Source: JBBDJB01 sp040880125
GTDB taxonomy: Bacteria > Planctomycetota > Planctomycetia > Pirellulales > JBBDJB01
Reading direction: 5' to 3'
Assembly (NCBI GenBank): GCA_040880125.1
Contig: JBBDJB010000053.1
Coordinates: 1-64,000 of the forward strand
Length of the DNA: 64,000 nt
Shown here: positions 41,893 to 50,690 of the stretch, one piece after another
How positions within the stretch are numbered: position 1 is the first letter of the stretch
How the letters are laid out: each line of letters starts with the position of its first letter
Translations under genes and position numbers: made by a program
The notes under the pieces: generated by a model
Seen by the model: only the letters and a program-made list of their open reading frames with translations
Told to the model about the DNA's origin: nothing
The model's database searches: none

Positions 41893-42942
41893 CTAGCCGA
41901 CCTGGTAACGGTCGAGCTTCGCGCGATCGAGTTTGACGCCCAGTCCCGGCCCTGCCGGCACGGCCATCATGCCGTCGGCCGTCGGATGCGACTCGGTGAG
42001 GATATCATCCTCCAGGTCGGGGTAGTAGCACGTGTGGGCTCTGTCCAGCGCCGGCAGTGCCGCGGCGAGATGCAGTGCCGCCGCCATGCCGACCCCGAGC
42101 GATGGGGACACGGACAGCGAAACGCCCATGCCTCCGGCCCGCGCCACAGCGACCGCATCGCGCGTCTGGTTCAGTCCGCCGAGTTGGAACAGGTCCAGCA
42201 CTACGCTGCGCAAGCCGCCACCACAGGCCACGGCCAGCACGTCGGCGGTATTGCGAATGCTACGCCCTGCAGACAGCGGAACGCTCGTCTGCCGAGCGAG
42301 CATCATCAACTTGCCGGTGTGGTCTTCCACCAGCGGATCGAGAAAGGAGGACAAAGCGTGATCCTCCAGCCGCCGGCAGAAGTCGCGGGCTTGGTGAATT
42401 TCGAAGCGCGACTGCCCGTCTAACCGCAGCTCGGTGCGCTCCCCGATGACAGCTTGCACGGCGTTGAGCGCCGCCAGATCGTGCAGCGGATCACCGCTGG
42501 AGGGGAGTACCAGCGTGTGGAAGCCTTGTTCGGCCCGTTCGCGAGCCACCAACGCCAGCGAATCTGCCGGCTGACCGGGAAGCGGTGCCGCCAGCGGCAC
42601 GTGATTGCGATACAAGCCACCCAGCAGATGGCACAGCGGTTGCCGAGCGGATCGTCCGATCAGATCCCACAGCGCCGTTTGCAGTGCGACGGCGATGCTG
42701 GGTTCGGCGTGCGCATCGAGTGCCGCGATCTGTTCGATGTCGAACGGGCTGCGGCCTTCCAGCATCGCCAGCAGCGAGGCAGTGCGCCAGGGCAGGTCCT
42801 CCGCACGGAACGTGCTGGGGCACTCTCCCCAGCCGTCCAGACCGACATCGGTGGAAAGCCGCACCAACAGCGAGCGTACCGCTGGCGGACCGTTGCTCGA
42901 CGGCACTTCCACCAGCATCAGCTCCAGATCGCGAATCTTCAT
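41893..42942 (-). CDS. Enolase-superfamily protein lacking catalytic residues
   Basis: About 349-residue protein with the fold of mandelate racemase/muconate-lactonising enzymes: N-terminal capping domain (LVRLSTDVGLDGWGECP) and a C-terminal barrel. Several residues that usually make these enzymes work are missing. The KxK of strand two reads LVL (FHTLVLPSSGD). Of the three metal ligands only D175 (RLDGQ) remains; the usual Glu-x-Pro site reads LDPL and the usual Asp-Glu-Ser site reads AGRS. The opposite lysine (LKxxRxGG) reads LDLFQLGGL. So it may be a pseudoenzyme or bind a different partner. The reading frame is intact. ATG 42942 matches the usual MKI start; an ATG at 42957 is also in frame. 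It lies 41-56 bases after ispH, same strand. Confidence 0.78.
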   Translation of the reverse strand: MKIRDLELMLVEVPSSNGPPAVRSLLVRLSTDVGLDGWGECPSTFRAEDLPWRTASLLAMLEGRSPFDIEQIAALDAHAEPSIAVALQTALWDLIGRSARQPLCHLLGGLYRNHVPLAAPLPGQPADSLALVARERAEQGFHTLVLPSSGDPLHDLAALNAVQAVIGERTELRLDGQSRFEIHQARDFCRRLEDHALSSFLDPLVEDHTGKLMMLARQTSVPLSAGRSIRNTADVLAVACGGGLRSVVLDLFQLGGLNQTRDAVAVARAGGMGVSLSVSPSLGVGMAAALHLAAALPALDRAHTCYYPDLEDDILTESHPTADGMMAVPAGPGLGVKLDRAKLDRYQVG

Positions 42943-42998
42943 GCGAAGAACCGCCATAACGGCGACCGCGTGCAGCCAGCGATGCCCTGCCGCGGCCG

Positions 42999-43931
42999 TC
43001 AGCCCGACAATACCCGCAGCGCTTTGGGCAAGGGAAAGGATACGTTCTCGTCGCGGATCGCTCGCGGCTCAACCGTGGCGCCGAAGCGCTCCCGCAATAG
43101 CTCGACGCACTGCTCGACGACGATCTCCGGCGCACTCGCCCCGGCGGTAATCAGCACGGTCTGCACGTCGCGGAACCAGTCGAGGTCGATGTCGTGCGGC
43201 CCGTCGATCAGCCGAGCCGGAATGCCGCGCTCGCGGGCAAGCTCCGCCAGTCGCTGACTGTTCGAGCTGTTCTGGCTGCCCAACACGAGCACCAGGTCCG
43301 CCTCGGAGGAAAGCCGCGCCACGGCCTCTTGCCGGTTTTGCGTCGCGTAGCAGATGTCCTCCTTGGGCGGCCCGACGATCTGAGGGAACCGCTGCTTCAG
43401 CCGGGCGATGATCCGATTCGCGTCATCGACCGACAGCGTCGTCTGCGTGAGGTAGGCAATCTTGCTCTCATCGCCCACCTCCAGCCGATCGACATCATCG
43501 GGAGTCTCGACCAGCACGATCGCCTCGGGCGCTTCGCCCATGGTGCCGATCACTTCATCGTGCCCCTCGTGGCCGATCAGCACGATCGTATAACCGGACC
43601 GGGCGTACTTGATTGCTTCCAGATGAACCTTCGTGACCAGCGGACAGGTGGCGTCGATGGTCCGCAGCTTCCGCTCTCGGGCCGCGCTGCGCACTTCCGG
43701 AGAGACCCCGTGGGCGGAGAACATGAGAGTCGCGCCGGGGGGGACTTCCGCCGGATCCTCGACAAACACGACGCCCTCGTTGCGAAACCGCTCGACAACG
43801 TACTTGTTGTGCACGATCTCGTGATACACGTAGATCGGCGGCTCAAACGCTTGAATCGCCAGTTCGAGCGACTCAATCGCCATATTCACTCCGGCACAGA
43901 AGCCCCGCGGACTGGCTAGAAGGATCTTCAT
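42999..43931 (-). CDS. ispH: 4-Hydroxy-3-methylbut-2-enyl diphosphate reductase (IspH/LytB)
   Basis: 310 residues, normal length. IspH carries out the last step of the non-mevalonate isoprenoid pathway, giving IPP and DMAPP with a [4Fe-4S] cluster. Its three cluster cysteines are at C12 (SPRGFCAGV), C96 (DATCP) and C194 (DICYATQNRQ). Substrate residues H41, H74, H124, E126 and T165 (TQTTLS) are in place. ATG 43931 starts the conserved N-terminus. It is divergent from hpnC across a 180-base gap, so the isoprenoid and squalene genes sit back to back. The enolase-like gene follows on the same strand. Confidence 0.96.
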   Translation of the reverse strand: MKILLASPRGFCAGVNMAIESLELAIQAFEPPIYVYHEIVHNKYVVERFRNEGVVFVEDPAEVPPGATLMFSAHGVSPEVRSAARERKLRTIDATCPLVTKVHLEAIKYARSGYTIVLIGHEGHDEVIGTMGEAPEAIVLVETPDDVDRLEVGDESKIAYLTQTTLSVDDANRIIARLKQRFPQIVGPPKEDICYATQNRQEAVARLSSEADLVLVLGSQNSSNSQRLAELARERGIPARLIDGPHDIDLDWFRDVQTVLITAGASAPEIVVEQCVELLRERFGATVEPRAIRDENVSFPLPKALRVLSG

Positions 43932-43988
43932 CTCGAGCGACTCGCCTCGCTATGTAGGCACGCGGTATCCGACGGGTGCGAACCCCAT

Positions 43989-44017
43989 TTGTACGCCTTT
44001 CCCTTTACCATCATAAT
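43989..44017 (+). promoter_or_regulatory. Candidate promoter of hpnCDE
   Basis: TTGTAC at 43989-43994 and CATAAT at 44012-44017 with a 17-base spacer, in the divergent gap between ispH and hpnC. It would give a leader of about 90 bases before the preferred hpnC start. Confidence 0.38.
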
Positions 44018-44111
44018 GCACAACTTCCGGTGCGGACAGCCGAACTGCTTACACGCGACCGGCGGCCGAGCGTGCGGCGATCTGGGCAGCAGATGGAGCT
44101 ATATCCGGCAG

Positions 44112-45044
44112 ATGACCGCTTCCATTTCCACCGAACTGGCTCGCTACGGACCTCGCGCCGGAGGACCGCCAGCGACGCTTGCCGAGGCCCGGACGTACTG
44201 CCGGCGGCTGGCACGCTCGCACTATGAAAATTTCAGCGTCGTTAGCTTTCTGGTGCCGCGGCGTCTACGACAGCATTTCTGCAATATCTACGCCTACTGC
44301 CGCTGGAGCGACGATCTGGCCGACGAGACAGGCGACTCAACCCGCAGCCTGGAACTGCTCGATTGGTGGCGACAGGAGCTCGAAGCCTGCTACGCCGGCC
44401 GCGCCACCCATCCGGTCTTCGTAGCCCTGCGAGAGTCCATCGGTTCGTTCGACATCCCCGCTGCACCGTTTCACCATCTGCTGACCGCCTTCCGCCGAGA
44501 CCAACACCAGACCCGCTATGAGACGTGGGACGAACTGCTCGACTATTGCCGGTATTCCGCCAACCCGGTCGGACACCTGGTGCTCTACCTGGGCGGGTGC
44601 GCGGACGACGTGCGGCGCGAGCAGTCCGACCACATCTGCACGGGGCTGCAGTTGGTGAACTTCTGCCAGGACGTGGACCGCGATTACGTCCGCGGCCGCG
44701 TTTACCTGCCGCGGGATTTGCAGCGGCGGTACGGCGTCGATGAAGCGATGCTCGCGCTGCGCGCTCCTACAGCTCCGCTCCAAGATTTGGTTGCCGATAT
44801 GACCGGGCGCGCCGAATCGCAACTCCACGCGGGTCTGCCGCTGGTGGAATCCGCACCGCGGGAGTTGCGCCGCCAGGTGGCACTTTTCGCCGCGGGTGGA
44901 CTGGCAATCGCGGCGGCGATCCGCCGCCGTAACTTCGACGTTTGGACCGAGCGTCCCACGCTCGGCCGCCGGGAAAAGTTGCGCTTGCTGTTGCGGGTGT
45001 GGACGGCGCCACGCGGATCGATCGGGCGGAGGATTCTACCATGA
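44112..45044 (+). CDS. hpnC: HpnC, squalene/presqualene synthase-like protein
   Basis: 310-residue head-to-head prenyltransferase homologue. In known bacteria HpnC converts presqualene diphosphate, made by HpnD, into hydroxysqualene. The Asp-rich motifs are present: YCRWSDDLADE and QLVNFCQDVDRDY. ATG 44112 (MTASISTEL) begins the family-like part; the frame is open to 43989 through sequence unlikely to be protein. The stop overlaps the start of hpnD by four bases (ATGA), so translation is coupled. A squalene cyclase is not in the window, so whether squalene, hopanoid or another product is the end point cannot be decided here. Confidence 0.88.
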   Translation: MTASISTELARYGPRAGGPPATLAEARTYCRRLARSHYENFSVVSFLVPRRLRQHFCNIYAYCRWSDDLADETGDSTRSLELLDWWRQELEACYAGRATHPVFVALRESIGSFDIPAAPFHHLLTAFRRDQHQTRYETWDELLDYCRYSANPVGHLVLYLGGCADDVRREQSDHICTGLQLVNFCQDVDRDYVRGRVYLPRDLQRRYGVDEAMLALRAPTAPLQDLVADMTGRAESQLHAGLPLVESAPRELRRQVALFAAGGLAIAAAIRRRNFDVWTERPTLGRREKLRLLLRVWTAPRGSIGRRILP

Positions 45045-45949
45045 CGGCATCGTTGCCGGCCAGCTACGCCTGTTGCCGGCGGATGGCGCATCGTGCCGCG
45101 TCGAACTTCTACTACACGTTCTATCTGTTGCCGCGCGAACAGCGCCGGGCGATGCTCGCGCTGTACGCGTTTTTGAGAAAGACCGACGACCTGGGCGATT
45201 CGGCCGATCCCGCCAGCGTGCGGCGCGAGCGTTTGACCAACTGGCGGGAACAGGTCGAGTCGGCACTTCGCGGCACCTGCCACGATCCGATATTGCCGGC
45301 GCTGGTCGATACGGTACGACGGTTCCAAATTCCTGTTGAGTATCTCTTCGACGTGGTCGACGGCGTGGAGATGGATGTGACGCCTCGCCGCTTCGAAACT
45401 TTCGAAGAATTGGTTGGTTACTGCCACAAAGTCGCCTCCGCCGTTGGGCTGGCGTGCATTCACATCTGGGGCTTCGACAACCGCCAGGCGATCCACCCGG
45501 CCCGGCAGTGCGGAGTGGCGATGCAGCTCACCAACATCCTGCGCGATCTTCAGGAGGACTCCGCACGGGGCCGGCTCTACCTGCCGCTTGAGGATCTGCG
45601 GCGGTTCGACTACCCAGAGGAGGATCTCCGCCGCGGCGTCGTCGACGAACGGACTCGGGCGCTGTTGCAGTTTCAGGTGCGCCGGGCCGAATACTACTAC
45701 GAAGAGGCGGCGTCTTTGCACCTGTACCTGCGCCCCGCCGGCCGGCGCGTGTATGGCGCCATGTTCGCAACCTACCGGCAGTTGCTCTGCGAAATCAGCC
45801 GGCGTGACAGCGACGTCTTTACTCGCCGCGTTCGCGTCAGCCGGTGGCGACGCCTCGCGGTGCTGGCCTGCTGCGCAGTCGCACGGCCCTCGGCGCACCG
45901 CTGGCCACATGCCGGGACGCAACCAAGCGCCAAGGTTCCGGGGCGATGA
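45041..45949 (+). CDS. hpnD: HpnD, presqualene diphosphate synthase
   Basis: 302-residue squalene/phytoene-synthase-family enzyme. It should condense two farnesyl diphosphates head to head into presqualene diphosphate. Asp-rich motifs are LRKTDDLGDS and NILRDLQEDSARGRLYLP, with FYYTFYLLPREQR near the N-terminus. ATG 45041 is preceded by GGCGGAGGA at eight bases, one of the best ribosome-binding sites in the window, and overlaps the hpnC stop as ATGA. The C-terminal 30 residues extend beyond the catalytic core and overlap the next gene by four bases. The order C-D-E is the usual one in bacteria. Confidence 0.92.
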   Translation: MTASLPASYACCRRMAHRAASNFYYTFYLLPREQRRAMLALYAFLRKTDDLGDSADPASVRRERLTNWREQVESALRGTCHDPILPALVDTVRRFQIPVEYLFDVVDGVEMDVTPRRFETFEELVGYCHKVASAVGLACIHIWGFDNRQAIHPARQCGVAMQLTNILRDLQEDSARGRLYLPLEDLRRFDYPEEDLRRGVVDERTRALLQFQVRRAEYYYEEAASLHLYLRPAGRRVYGAMFATYRQLLCEISRRDSDVFTRRVRVSRWRRLAVLACCAVARPSAHRWPHAGTQPSAKVPGR

Positions 45950-47382
45950 GCCAATCCGAAATCGCGGTGGTCGGCGGCGGACTGGCCGGCATGGCCGCGG
46001 CGCTGCGGCTGGCCGAGCACGGCTGCCGGGTGACGCTGTTCGAAGCGCGGCGCCAACTCGGCGGCCGAGCCTCATCGTTCCGTGATACCCGTACCGGTGA
46101 GTGGATCGACTATTGCCAGCACGTCAGCATGGGCTGCTGCACCGCCTTCGCGGACTTCTGCGATCGCATCGGGGTAAGCCACCAATTCGAACGCTGCCGC
46201 ACGATTACGTTCATCGGCCCGAACGGCCGTCAATGCAACGTCAAGTGCAGCCGTTGGCTACCCGCACCGCTCCACCTGCTGCCGTCGCTGCTGCGGATGC
46301 GGTACCTTTCGCTGCGTGAGCGATTGTCGCTGATCGGCGCCCTGATGCGCCTCGTCCGCGGCGATTTTCGCGACACGCCGTCCGCACCGACTGTCGACCA
46401 GTGGCTTCGCGCCGCCGGCCAGTCGCCCCGTGCCATCGAACAGTTCTGGGGGGCGATCCTCGTCAGTGCACTGGGAGTGCCGCTGCGCGAAGCCTCGGTT
46501 ACCGCCGCTCGGAAGGTCTTCATTGACGGCTTCCTAGCCAACCGCCGGGCGTACGAACTGGTCGTACCTCGGCCGCCACTGCGCGAACTACTGGCTTGCC
46601 GCGCCGGCGATCAACTGACAAGTCGCGGCGTGCAGCTTCGGCTCGGAACGCCGGTGCAGCAGATTGCGCTGATTAGCGGTGCAGCGGCCGATCAGCCGCG
46701 CTTTCGAGTGGTGCTAGCCGGGGGCGAGCAAACAGTCAGCCATGTAATACTGGCCGTGCCTTGGCGTCGACTGCCGGACGTCCTCGACAACGGTCCGCTG
46801 CGCGAGGCGTTGCAAGTCGATCGGCTGCAGCGGCTGCCGTCAGCAGCGATTACCGGCATTCACCTGTGGTTCGACCGACCGCTGTGCGATCTTCCACACG
46901 CGGTCCTCGTCGGGCGACTCGCGCAATGGGTGTTCAGCCGCGGCTGCGCTCGGGCGCCCGATACACAGCAACCGTCGTATTACTATCAGGTGGTCATCAG
47001 CGGTTCGCACGCACTGGCCGCATCGTCGCGGGAATCGCTCGTCGAAACGGTATGCCGCGAGTTAGGGGAAACGTGGCCGCAGACCGCCGCAGCGCAACTG
47101 GTGCATTGGCAAGTGGTGAGCGAGCGAGATGCTGTTTTCTCGGTGTTGCCGGGCGCGTCTACCTTACGTCCCCCGCAGTCCACCGCTGTCGACGGCTTAT
47201 CCCTCGCCGGCGACTGGACCGAAACTGGCTGGCCCTCGACGATGGAAGGTGCCGTGCGAAGCGGCTATTTGGCAGCCCAGCGGGTGCTCGAGTCCCTCGG
47301 GCATCGAAAATCGCTGCTTGTTCCCGACCTGCCGGTGGCACCGCTTGCCAAGTTGCTTTTGCGCCTTAGGGATCGCCTATGA
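45946..47382 (+). CDS. hpnE: HpnE, FAD-dependent hydroxysqualene dehydroxylase
   Basis: 478-residue flavoprotein of the phytoene-desaturase/amine-oxidase type. HpnE reduces hydroxysqualene to squalene in known bacteria. The N-terminus holds the dinucleotide-binding motif VVGGGLAGMAAALRLAEHGCRVTLFEA with GGRASSF, and the C-terminus the closing LAGDWTETGWPSTMEGAVRSGYLAA motif. ATG 45946 overlaps the hpnD stop by four bases. The trio hpnC-hpnD-hpnE is complete. The frame is intact over its full length, and no further hopanoid gene follows; the next features are tRNA genes. Confidence 0.92.
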   Translation: MSQSEIAVVGGGLAGMAAALRLAEHGCRVTLFEARRQLGGRASSFRDTRTGEWIDYCQHVSMGCCTAFADFCDRIGVSHQFERCRTITFIGPNGRQCNVKCSRWLPAPLHLLPSLLRMRYLSLRERLSLIGALMRLVRGDFRDTPSAPTVDQWLRAAGQSPRAIEQFWGAILVSALGVPLREASVTAARKVFIDGFLANRRAYELVVPRPPLRELLACRAGDQLTSRGVQLRLGTPVQQIALISGAAADQPRFRVVLAGGEQTVSHVILAVPWRRLPDVLDNGPLREALQVDRLQRLPSAAITGIHLWFDRPLCDLPHAVLVGRLAQWVFSRGCARAPDTQQPSYYYQVVISGSHALAASSRESLVETVCRELGETWPQTAAAQLVHWQVVSERDAVFSVLPGASTLRPPQSTAVDGLSLAGDWTETGWPSTMEGAVRSGYLAAQRVLESLGHRKSLLVPDLPVAPLAKLLLRLRDRL

Positions 47383-47482
47383 GATCGCCGTCGCCGCCCA
47401 TCCATCTGAGCGAATACGCTGCAGTGTCCCTCACGCCCTAGTTGCAGCGAGACGGGGGAAGACAGCGGTCGTGGCGGCACCC

Positions 47483-47511
47483 TTGACGATTTTGGGGTGC
47501 ACTCGTAAGCT
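47483..47511 (+). promoter_or_regulatory. Candidate promoter of the tRNA-Gln gene
   Basis: TTGACG at 47483-47488 and TAAGCT at 47506-47511 with a 17-base spacer; transcription would start about 20 bases before the tRNA. The -35 is near consensus, the -10 weaker. Confidence 0.38.
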
Positions 47512-47537
47512 AGCCAATGCTAAGCGGTTATCGCTTC

Positions 47538-47608
47538 TGGGGAATAGTGTAACGGCAGCACGACTGACTCTGGATCAGTTAGTCTAGGTTCGAATCCTAG
47601 TTCCCCAG
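47538..47608 (+). tRNA. tRNA-Gln (anticodon CTG)
   Basis: The acceptor arms TGGGGAA / TTCCCCA (47538-47544, 47601-47607) pair fully. The anticodon stem is ACTGA / TCAGT with loop CTCTGGA, giving anticodon CTG (47570-47572), which reads CAG. The T-arm GTTCGAATC is canonical. No CCA is encoded. The following tRNA begins 113 bases away. Confidence 0.93.
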
Positions 47609-47721
47609 CTTTTGTTACATCGCCCGGGCGAAGGAGTTACCGTCCACTCCCGCAGTCGAGCGATGTCCGCTCGCGGAGCGTCATCGCTCCCACCGTATTC
47701 CCGATCGAATCGAGATCAAGC

Positions 47722-47795
47722 GTCCCCGTAGCTCAATTGGATAGAGTGTCGGCCTCCGAAGCCGAAGGTTAGTGGTTCGAATCCACTCGGGGATA
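47722..47795 (+). tRNA. tRNA-Arg (anticodon CCG)
   Basis: The acceptor arms GTCCCCG / CGGGGAT (47722-47728, 47788-47794) pair with one G:U. The anticodon stem is TCGGC / GCCGA with loop CTCCGAA, giving anticodon CCG (47756-47758). D-arm AGCTCAATTGGATAGAG and T-arm GGTTCGAATCC are canonical. No CCA is encoded; a frame antisense to it is an artefact. Confidence 0.93.
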
Positions 47796-48102
47796 TTTTC
47801 TTATCGATCGCGAGCGGATCGATGTAATCCGCTGCAGCTTGTTCGTGATGTGCGCGAGACGTCCTGTGGATCTTCCCTATCGGCTTGAATGTCAGCAGCG
47901 ATTCGCCACCGATGCTAGATCCACTTGTACACTCTTCGGGGATACCAGGCAAAACTACGTACTCGCCAAGTCCAGTTGCTGTCTGGCACATCTTCGAGCG
48001 AACTGCCCGGCTTGGATAAAATCCCGACACCTACACGACGCACGGGCTCCAGTCGCGATCCGGGAAGGACAACCACATAAAGATCGTGATCTTTCGCGGC
48101 AA
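47796..48102. other. Intergenic region
   Basis: About 300 bases between tRNA-Arg and the end of the giant gene. Short frames antisense to the tRNA or running into the giant gene are not credible. No repeat or clear terminator was found. Confidence 0.5.
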
Positions 48103-50436
48103 TTAGAACTCCGTCCATGGCTCCGAATCGAGCCACAGTGAGTCGTCCTCCAGTGCTACATCGAAGCTATTGGTAGTATTGCCGTTTCCCATCAGACCGT
48201 CTTCGGCGACATCGTCTTCCTCCCAGATACGCTCCTCGAGAACGACCGCCGCGGATTGGTACGATCCGTCGATCGGCTCGCCGATTGGCGTGTAGTGCGA
48301 ATCCGCGCTTGGCGTTCTTGAAGCCCATACTCTAGCTGGATCGCCAAAAAGACCTTCAGCAATCGCGCCACTAGAAAGCTCTCCAATCGCCGGCGCAGTG
48401 AATAAGTTCAGCCGATTGGCGAAGCCGGTCGTATTGTTGCGGACAAAAAGTTGGTCTGCGGGATCGACAAACCGATCCTTGTTGTAATCCCAGGGGTCGT
48501 CGACTGTGGCGGGATTGGTGAAACCGTGTCCGTTATTGCGGGCACCAAGTTCGTCGGCCGGGTCGACGTGAGCGAACAATCCGCCGGAGCCTTCGCCCGG
48601 CGCCGAGCCAAAGCAAAAAACGTCCCGCTCCTCCAGCCCAAGAGAAGTACCCACGGTCACTCGAAGCCAGGTATTTTTGAAGACTGCTCCGCCGGTGGTG
48701 TCCCAAATGAACGTCACCCGATCGGCACCGCCTATGCCGGCGCCAGCTCGTACGGTGAAACCGGTGGGCAGAGGCGCTGTCGTCGGACTATTACCTGCTC
48801 GGCCCATGTCGTGAAATTCGAAGTCGGACAGTTCGATGGGCTTTGTCGCACCGACAATGTCGACCATGATGCCGTTGATGCCCCGGGTGTAGCTAATGTA
48901 GTTGGCTTTGGTGGCGGTCTGGCCCGGGAGCAGCGCGGTCTTACTTGGATCAATGGCGCCGTCGTCGGCGCTGTTGGCCGCCGCGTTACCGCCGTCAAAA
49001 AACGAGCCGTTGTAGAAGACGTGTCGTCCGACGACGGTGGCGGAGCCCGGTGCGCCGCTGGTGACAAGCAGCATGTTCGAGGAGCTTGTTTGGACGCCGT
49101 CGTCGACGTGCACGAAGATTTCGAAATGGCCGGTTTGGGCGATCACCAGCGAGGTGGCGAAAGTGGAACTGCCGCCGGCGGAGCCGTCCAGGATGAGCGG
49201 CAGTCGGAGTGCGGCGGGGCCTCCGCCGGCGGGACGCACTTCAAGGGTCGCCCGCCATGAGTCGGTCCCGGGGTCTTGGAATCCGCCGGACACGAGTAGC
49301 GGCTGGCCCAGTGGCACTTGAAGGTTTGCGGCCTGCAGCGTCACGTTCCGCGGCGAGACATTTGCGACGGCGATCGTCAGCAGCCCGCTGCCCGTTTCTG
49401 CTCCGTCATCGATCGTCAGTCGGGCGAAGTACGGGCCATCGTTGCCAGGTACAAAGCTGAAGTTCGGCACGATCTTTCCCGGCAGCACCACTCCGGTGAC
49501 CGACGCGATCGTTTGGCCGGTCGTGGTGGTCGCCTCCCAGAAATACGTGTGGGCCTCGCCGGAGCCGGGATCGGAGAAAGTGCCCGACAGCACGACCGGA
49601 GATCCTTCCTGAGCGGCGGGCGAGACGAGGTTGACCTCGACGTTTTGCGGCCGAACGTTGGCGAGCGTGAGCGGCACGCTGAGGCTTTGCGTGATTCCGC
49701 CGTCGAAGTCATTGGCTCTCACGGAGACGTTGAAGTCGCCCGGTCCGTTGGCGATGCCCAGTGCGATCAACTGCGGCCAGGTGAGCACTGGGCCGGCCGC
49801 GCTCGCGTCGCCGTAGATGCCGTCGCCATTGATGTCCCAGGAGATGCCTGGCACGTCCTCGGCGCCGCCGTCCTGCACCACTGCGGAGAGCGAAAGAGAT
49901 CCGCCTTCGCTGACGAAATAGGGGCCGCCGGGGTTGATTGCCGGTGCAACGTTGCTGGCCGTCACCTGCAGTTGGTCGGTGCCGACTGCACCGTTGCTGT
50001 CGGTCACCGTGACGGAGACGGAGTAGACTCCCTGGTCGGTGGGAACGAAGGAGAAGCTCGTGCCGCTGCCGGTGGCAAAGACGGCCGAATTTCGCGTGAC
50101 GACCCAGGCCAGAGTGTGTGTGTCGATCGTGCCGGGGTCCGTGAACGAAACCGCCAACGCGACCGTTTCGCCTTCGTTCACTATGCGGTTGGGCCCGGCA
50201 TTGACGTTTTGCGGAGCGACATTGGAGGCAAAAATGACCGCCTCGTCGCTCGTCATGCCGCCGTCGTCATCCGTGATCGCGAGGGTAACAGTGTACGTAC
50301 CGTTGTCCAGCGGCGTGAACCCGAAGGCGGAGGAGGTACCGTCGGCGACGATCTGCCCGTTGCTGGCCACGACCTGCCAGAGATAAGTGTGCGTGTCGAG
50401 CGTACCGGGATCGGTGAAGGCGGCCGTGAATGCCAC
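48103..50436 (-). CDS. C-terminal part of the giant secreted protein (PKD-like repeats, dockerin)
   Basis: 777 codons with an intact frame to the TAA at 48103. It continues the protein of 50661-64000: the frame runs open from about 50667 to the TAG at 50482-50484, and the next residues downstream are again PKD-like. Contents from the N-terminus: PKD-like repeats (VNAGPNRIVNEGETVALAVSF, then others of form SEGGSLSLSAVV), a block with GINGIMVDIVGATKPIELSDFEF, and a dockerin-like C-terminal segment (VDPADELGARNN at about 48530, then DYNKDRFVDPADQLFVRNN at about 48430-48490) with calcium-loop-like Asp/Asn spacing. The tail ends in acidic sequence. If the frameshift and stop are real, this portion is probably not translated as part of the large protein. 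Confidence 0.72.
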   Translation of the reverse strand: MAFTAAFTDPGTLDTHTYLWQVVASNGQIVADGTSSAFGFTPLDNGTYTVTLAITDDDGGMTSDEAVIFASNVAPQNVNAGPNRIVNEGETVALAVSFTDPGTIDTHTLAWVVTRNSAVFATGSGTSFSFVPTDQGVYSVSVTVTDSNGAVGTDQLQVTASNVAPAINPGGPYFVSEGGSLSLSAVVQDGGAEDVPGISWDINGDGIYGDASAAGPVLTWPQLIALGIANGPGDFNVSVRANDFDGGITQSLSVPLTLANVRPQNVEVNLVSPAAQEGSPVVLSGTFSDPGSGEAHTYFWEATTTTGQTIASVTGVVLPGKIVPNFSFVPGNDGPYFARLTIDDGAETGSGLLTIAVANVSPRNVTLQAANLQVPLGQPLLVSGGFQDPGTDSWRATLEVRPAGGGPAALRLPLILDGSAGGSSTFATSLVIAQTGHFEIFVHVDDGVQTSSSNMLLVTSGAPGSATVVGRHVFYNGSFFDGGNAAANSADDGAIDPSKTALLPGQTATKANYISYTRGINGIMVDIVGATKPIELSDFEFHDMGRAGNSPTTAPLPTGFTVRAGAGIGGADRVTFIWDTTGGAVFKNTWLRVTVGTSLGLEERDVFCFGSAPGEGSGGLFAHVDPADELGARNNGHGFTNPATVDDPWDYNKDRFVDPADQLFVRNNTTGFANRLNLFTAPAIGELSSGAIAEGLFGDPARVWASRTPSADSHYTPIGEPIDGSYQSAAVVLEERIWEEDDVAEDGLMGNGNTTNSFDVALEDDSLWLDSEPWTEF

Positions 50437-50690
50437 GGGCGTGCCTTCACTGACGAAGCGATTGGGGCCGGCGCTGACATTCTACGGCGGAGTGTTTTGC
50501 CAGGTGAGTTGCACCTGGTCACTGCCCGAGGCGCCGTCGTCATCGGTCACAGTGAGCCGCAGCGTTTGAACGAGGTCGTCAACGGGATTGAGTTCCAAGA
50601 CGGGGCCGCTGGCAATGAGGACCCACTGCCCGTCGCCGCCCAGAACTTCCCAGGCGTAGTTCAACAAATCGCCAGCCGCATGGCGGGATT
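50437..50690 (-). pseudogene. Frameshift and in-frame stop joining the two parts of the giant gene
   Basis: Reading frame one ends ...SVLFSNPAMRLAIC then TGA at 50661. The frame that continues the PKD pattern (LNYAWEVLGGDGQWVL) starts within 15 codons of that point, needing one missing base between about 50670 and 50685. It then meets TAG at 50482-50484 in the sequence LTWQNTPP*NVSAGP, where the parallel repeat has VAPQNVNAGP, so CAG has become TAG. Two lesions within 200 bases suggest decay, though assembly error is possible. Confidence 0.7.

Noticed and set aside
47716..48030. Minus-strand open frame across tRNA-Arg
   Set aside because: It runs antisense through the tRNA, and its C-terminal part (SGFEPLTFGFGGRHSIQLSYGD) is the familiar translation of an antisense tRNA.
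47915..48136. Short minus-strand open frame at the end of the giant gene
   Set aside because: It overlaps the giant gene's 3' end out of frame and has no Shine-Dalgarno or family.
50661..50690. Programmed ribosomal frameshift in the giant gene
   Set aside because: No slippery heptamer, internal Shine-Dalgarno or strong downstream stem, and a second lesion (TAG) lies only 190 bases further.
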